64,000 nucleotides of DNA, from positions 27,967-91,966 of the forward strand of contig CAYSTJ010000011.1 in the NCBI GenBank assembly GCA_964434105.1. The letters are read 5' to 3'. Shown here in pieces: positions 60,858 through 64,000 of this stretch. A program made the translations under genes and the position numbers. How positions within the stretch are numbered: position 1 is the first letter of the stretch; every line of letters begins with the position of its first letter. The notes below the pieces were generated by a model. That model saw only the letters and a list, made by a program, of their open reading frames with translations. It made no database searches and was not told the origin of the DNA. Source of the stretch: CAYNST01 sp964434105. GTDB lineage: Bacteria > Pseudomonadota > Gammaproteobacteria > Pseudomonadales > Cellvibrionaceae.

Positions 60858-62642
60858 ATGACAGCCAATGTAAGCGGTAAGCTCGGCATCACTGAAGTGG
60901 TGTTGCGCGATGCGCATCAGTCACTGTTCGCAACCCGGATGCGACTGGATGATATGCTGCCCATAGCCAGCAAGCTGGATGATGTTGGGTTCTGGTCGCT
61001 TGAAAGCTGGGGTGGCGCTACGTTTGATGCCTGTATTCGCTTTCTGGGCGAAGATCCCTGGGATCGCATCCGTGAACTGAAACGGGCGATGCCCAAGACG
61101 CGACAACAGATGCTCTTGCGCGGGCAGAATCTGCTGGGCTACCGGCATTATGCCGACGACGTGGTTGAGAAATTCGTGGAGCGGGCCGCGGTCAATGGTG
61201 TCGATGTCTTCCGTGTATTCGATGCCATGAATGATATGCGCAACCTCGAGACGGCGCTCAGGGCCGTCAAGAAGCAGGACAGGCATGCGCAGGGTACCAT
61301 TTCCTACACATTAAGCCCGGTTCACACGCTCGAGTTGTGGATAGACATGGCAAAGCGCATCGAAGATGCGGGCGCAGATTCCATCGCCATCAAGGATATG
61401 GCGGGGCTGCTGAAACCTTATGACGGTTTCCGTCTGGTCAAACGCCTGAAAGAGACCTGTTCCATCCCCATTCATTTACAAAGCCATGCCACTACTGGCC
61501 TCGCACACGCCACCATTCTCAAATGTGTGGAGGCGGGCATTGATAATGTGGACACGGCGATCTCGTCCATGTCCATGACTTACGGACACAGCCCCACCGA
61601 AACACTGGTCGCAACCCTCGCGGGCACCCGCAGGGATACTCAGCTGGATCTGGCGCTTCTGCAGGAAATTGCGCTTTATTTTCGCGAAGTAAGAAAGAAA
61701 TATGCCGCGTTTGAAGGCGCGTTGAAGGGCGTCGATGTGCGAATCTTAACCGCCCAGGTGCCGGGCGGCATGCTGACCAACATGGAAAATCAGCTGCGCG
61801 AGCAGGGCGCTACCGATCGAATGGACGAAGTGCTGGAAGAAATACCCAGAGTGCGACACGACCTGGGCTACATTCCGCTGGTGACACCCACTTCCCAGAT
61901 TGTCGGCAGCCAGGCGGTCATCAATGTGCTGCAGGGTGAGCGCTATAAAAGCATCTCCAAGGAAACCCAGGCGGTGTTGCGCGGTGAATATGGCGCGACG
62001 CCTGCGCCGGTCAACACGGAACTGCAGGCGCGCGTACTGGAGCCCGGTCAGGAACCTGTGACCTGTCGACCGGCAGATCTTTTGAAGCCGGAAATGGAGC
62101 AACTGACTGTTGCTCTGCAAAATACAGCACGGGAAAAGGGCTTTGCGCTTGCGCAGGGCGACAGTGAAGTTGATGACGTTCTGACCTATGCCCTGTTTCA
62201 CCAGACGGCATTGAAATTCCTGGAAAACCGGAATAATGCAGACGCTTTTGAACCGGTGCCAACCGGGTGTGCAGCCGCGAAAGTGCCGCAGACTGCGACC
62301 GGCGAAGAAATTTATACCGTGTCCGTGGAAGGGCGCAGCTATACCGTGACGGTCAGTGAGGGTGGCGACGTCACTGGAATCGCGACCGTCGGCAGCCAGC
62401 CGCCGGCGGACGAACCGGCAGGCGGTGAAGGTGAGGAGCTGCAGGCGCCATTGGCAGGAAATATCGCCAAGGTGCTGGTGCAGACCGGCGCCCAGGTGGA
62501 GCAGGGGCAAACCCTGCTGGTGCTGGAAGCAATGAAAATGGAAACGGAGATCCGCGCTCCGCGAAGTGGTCAGGTGGGCGCAGTCAATGTCAAAGATGGC
62601 GATGTAGTCACCACGGGTGACGTTTTACTGAAACTGGTTTGA
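60858..62642 (+). CDS. oadA: Oxaloacetate decarboxylase, alpha subunit
   Basis: Biotin-dependent carboxyltransferase that takes the carboxyl from oxaloacetate; 594 residues. The carboxyltransferase barrel shows LRDAHQSLFATRMR, WGGATFDACIRFL, FRVFDAMNDMRN and LQSHATTGLAHA, with a conserved-carboxylase region after it; the C-terminal biotinyl domain carries Lys in LEAMKMETEI. A Gly/Pro/Glu-rich linker precedes it. The start MTANVSGKLG at 60858 leaves out a 38-codon extension overlapping the oadG end. oadB follows after 13 bases. Confidence 0.96.
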   Translation: MTANVSGKLGITEVVLRDAHQSLFATRMRLDDMLPIASKLDDVGFWSLESWGGATFDACIRFLGEDPWDRIRELKRAMPKTRQQMLLRGQNLLGYRHYADDVVEKFVERAAVNGVDVFRVFDAMNDMRNLETALRAVKKQDRHAQGTISYTLSPVHTLELWIDMAKRIEDAGADSIAIKDMAGLLKPYDGFRLVKRLKETCSIPIHLQSHATTGLAHATILKCVEAGIDNVDTAISSMSMTYGHSPTETLVATLAGTRRDTQLDLALLQEIALYFREVRKKYAAFEGALKGVDVRILTAQVPGGMLTNMENQLREQGATDRMDEVLEEIPRVRHDLGYIPLVTPTSQIVGSQAVINVLQGERYKSISKETQAVLRGEYGATPAPVNTELQARVLEPGQEPVTCRPADLLKPEMEQLTVALQNTAREKGFALAQGDSEVDDVLTYALFHQTALKFLENRNNADAFEPVPTGCAAAKVPQTATGEEIYTVSVEGRSYTVTVSEGGDVTGIATVGSQPPADEPAGGEGEELQAPLAGNIAKVLVQTGAQVEQGQTLLVLEAMKMETEIRAPRSGQVGAVNVKDGDVVTTGDVLLKLV

Positions 62643-62655
62643 CGGAGACAAATGC

Positions 62656-63969
62656 ATGAATGATTTGCTGGCGCTCTGGCAGGCTTCGGGTTTATATCAG
62701 CTGCAGTTGGGACAGTTAACGATGATGGCCGTTTGCCTGTTGCTGCTGTTTCTGGCGATACGCAAACGGTTCGAACCACTATTGCTGGTCCCGATCGGAT
62801 TTGGCGGTCTTATGGCCAACATTCCTGGTGCCGGCATGGCCTATTCTGCGCTGGAGAATGCATTCCAGTCGGCCGACCCGCAGGTCATGCTCCTGCTGGC
62901 ACAAAAACTGGGCATCGATGCCTGGACTTCAACGGAAGAGCTGATTCACGCGGCGGCACAGGCCACACCGGCCCTCCAGTATCAGCTGGCCGGGCTGGCA
63001 GAAGCCAGTGGCTATGCAAACGGGATTCTGTACAACTTCTACAAAGTGGCGATTGCCAGCGGCGTCGCGCCACTGCTCATATTTATGGGCGTAGGGGCCA
63101 TGACTGACTTCGGTCCCCTGCTGGCAAATCCCAAGACGTTGCTACTGGGCGCTGCCGCCCAGTTCGGGATTTTTGCCACCGTATTGGGGGCCGTAGCGCT
63201 CAGCGCAGGCGGTATCTTCGATTTTTCTATCGCGGATGCCGCCGCCATCGGTATTATTGGCGGTGCCGACGGGCCCACCGCGATTTACGTGGCCAGCATT
63301 CTATCGCCCGATCTGCTCGGCGCCATTGCCGTTGCCGCCTATTCCTATATGGCGCTGGTTCCGCTGATCCAGCCTCCCATAATGAAACTGCTGACGTCGC
63401 CGAGCGAGCGGCAGATTGTCATGCGGCAACTGCGACCGGTGAGCAAGCGGGAGAAAATAGTTTTCCCATTGTGCCTGTTGATACTGGTAGCCCTGTTTCT
63501 GCCGGATGCGGCGCCCTTACTCGGCATGTTCTGCTTCGGTAACCTGATGCGCGAGTGTGGCGTGGTTCAGCGCCTTTCAGATACCGCCCAGAACGCCCTG
63601 ATCAACATCGTTACCATTTTTCTGGGGCTGGCGGTGGGTTCCAAACTGGCATCAGAGACTTTTCTGGATCCACGTACCCTGGGCATACTCCTGTTGGGCA
63701 TAGGTGCATTTGCTATAGGTACCGCAGCCGGCGTACTGATGGCCAAACTTATGAATCTATGTTGCAAACAGAAAATCAACCCCTTGATCGGATCCGCTGG
63801 CGTATCGGCTGTGCCTATGGCGGCGCGGGTCTCGAACAGGCTGGGCCTGGAGGCCAACCCGCAGAATTTCCTCTTGATGCACGCCATGGGACCCAATGTT
63901 GCTGGTGTTATCGGTTCGGCGGTTGCCGCGGGCGTGATGATTTCCCTGGTCGGAAAAATGACCGGTTAA
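62656..63969 (+). CDS. oadB: Oxaloacetate decarboxylase, Na+-translocating beta subunit
   Basis: Inner-membrane subunit of 437 residues that decarboxylates carboxybiotin and pumps Na+ outwards. Polytopic; the conserved GGADGPTAIYVASIL region, with the essential Asp, and the repeated NPLIGSAGVSAVPMAARV motif are present. GVGAMTDFGPLLANP is also typical. It ends the operon; a repeat end starts 7 bases after the stop. Confidence 0.96.
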   Translation: MNDLLALWQASGLYQLQLGQLTMMAVCLLLLFLAIRKRFEPLLLVPIGFGGLMANIPGAGMAYSALENAFQSADPQVMLLLAQKLGIDAWTSTEELIHAAAQATPALQYQLAGLAEASGYANGILYNFYKVAIASGVAPLLIFMGVGAMTDFGPLLANPKTLLLGAAAQFGIFATVLGAVALSAGGIFDFSIADAAAIGIIGGADGPTAIYVASILSPDLLGAIAVAAYSYMALVPLIQPPIMKLLTSPSERQIVMRQLRPVSKREKIVFPLCLLILVALFLPDAAPLLGMFCFGNLMRECGVVQRLSDTAQNALINIVTIFLGLAVGSKLASETFLDPRTLGILLLGIGAFAIGTAAGVLMAKLMNLCCKQKINPLIGSAGVSAVPMAARVSNRLGLEANPQNFLLMHAMGPNVAGVIGSAVAAGVMISLVGKMTG

Positions 63970-63976
63970 AAAGTGC

Positions 63977-64000
63977 GTAACTATTCAGCTCGCGTCCGGA
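63977..64000. repeat. End of a further dispersed repeat copy, cut by the window
   Basis: GTAACTATTCAGCTCGCGTCCGGA reads like the reverse complement of the right end of the element at 18361-18564 (GTAACTGTTCAGTTCACGCCCC), with about five differences in 24. The copy continues beyond the window. Confidence 0.55.

Overview
The window is about 56% GC, gene-dense chromosomal DNA from a gammaproteobacterium, most likely a marine-type member of the Pseudomonadales/Cellvibrionales. The taxonomic call is an inference from gene order: dnaX-ybaB-recR with 4.5S RNA in front, pcm/nlpD/rpoS, then fdxA-mutS-pncC-recA-recX, plus waaA with a Kdo kinase, opgGH and a Na+-pumping oxaloacetate decarboxylase (oadGAB). 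I see no prophage, plasmid, CRISPR array, tRNA, rRNA or intact transposase gene.

Layout. 1-6.4 kb: 3' end of purL, then a divergent pair (GNAT/C39-peptidase-like fusion and a RimK-type ATP-grasp ligase), then helicase hrpB. 6.8-16 kb: a large two-propeller sensor histidine kinase, rdgC, a YgiQ-type radical SAM protein, serC and serA, closed by a strong terminator. 16.2-21.6 kb: 4.5S RNA, dnaX with an apparent programmed -1 frameshift site, ybaB, recR, rnd, ycgL, ycgN-like and slyX, tightly packed or overlapping. 21.7-27 kb: envelope genes of mostly unknown role (membrane protein, VWA protein, TraT-like lipoprotein, small secreted protein, Asp-rich lipoprotein). 27-30 kb: inner-core LPS genes (glycosyltransferase, kdkA, waaA). 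30-32 kb: sparse, with one unknown gene and a DUF1328 mini-protein. 32-43.8 kb: phosphoribosyltransferase, truD, pcm, DUF368, nlpD, rpoS, fdxA, mutS, pncC, recA (with LexA box), recX. 44-51 kb: opgGH, slipin/NfeD pair, rnk, mscL. 51.7-64 kb: CotH-kinase-like lipoprotein, BCCT transporter, gamma-glutamyltransferase, dus, oadGAB.

How the genes work together. There is a replication/repair theme (dnaX, recR, rdgC, mutS, recA, recX), a general-stress and osmotic theme (rpoS, opgGH, mscL, BCCT), and an envelope theme (Kdo genes, nlpD, DUF368 carrier recycling, lipoproteins). Many starts are GTG or TTG (sensor kinase, dnaX, recR, rnd, pcm, nlpD, recX, the VWA protein and the Asp-rich lipoprotein).

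Most notable non-gene structure: (i) a textbook dnaX frameshift cassette; (ii) a small dispersed intergenic repeat family with terminal inverted repeats, seen at 18.3-18.6, 36.8, 58.9 and 64.0 kb, usually just after a stop codon; (iii) a possible minus-strand small RNA with a clean terminator between serC and serA. The least understood protein system is the RimK-like ligase with its C39/GNAT partner.
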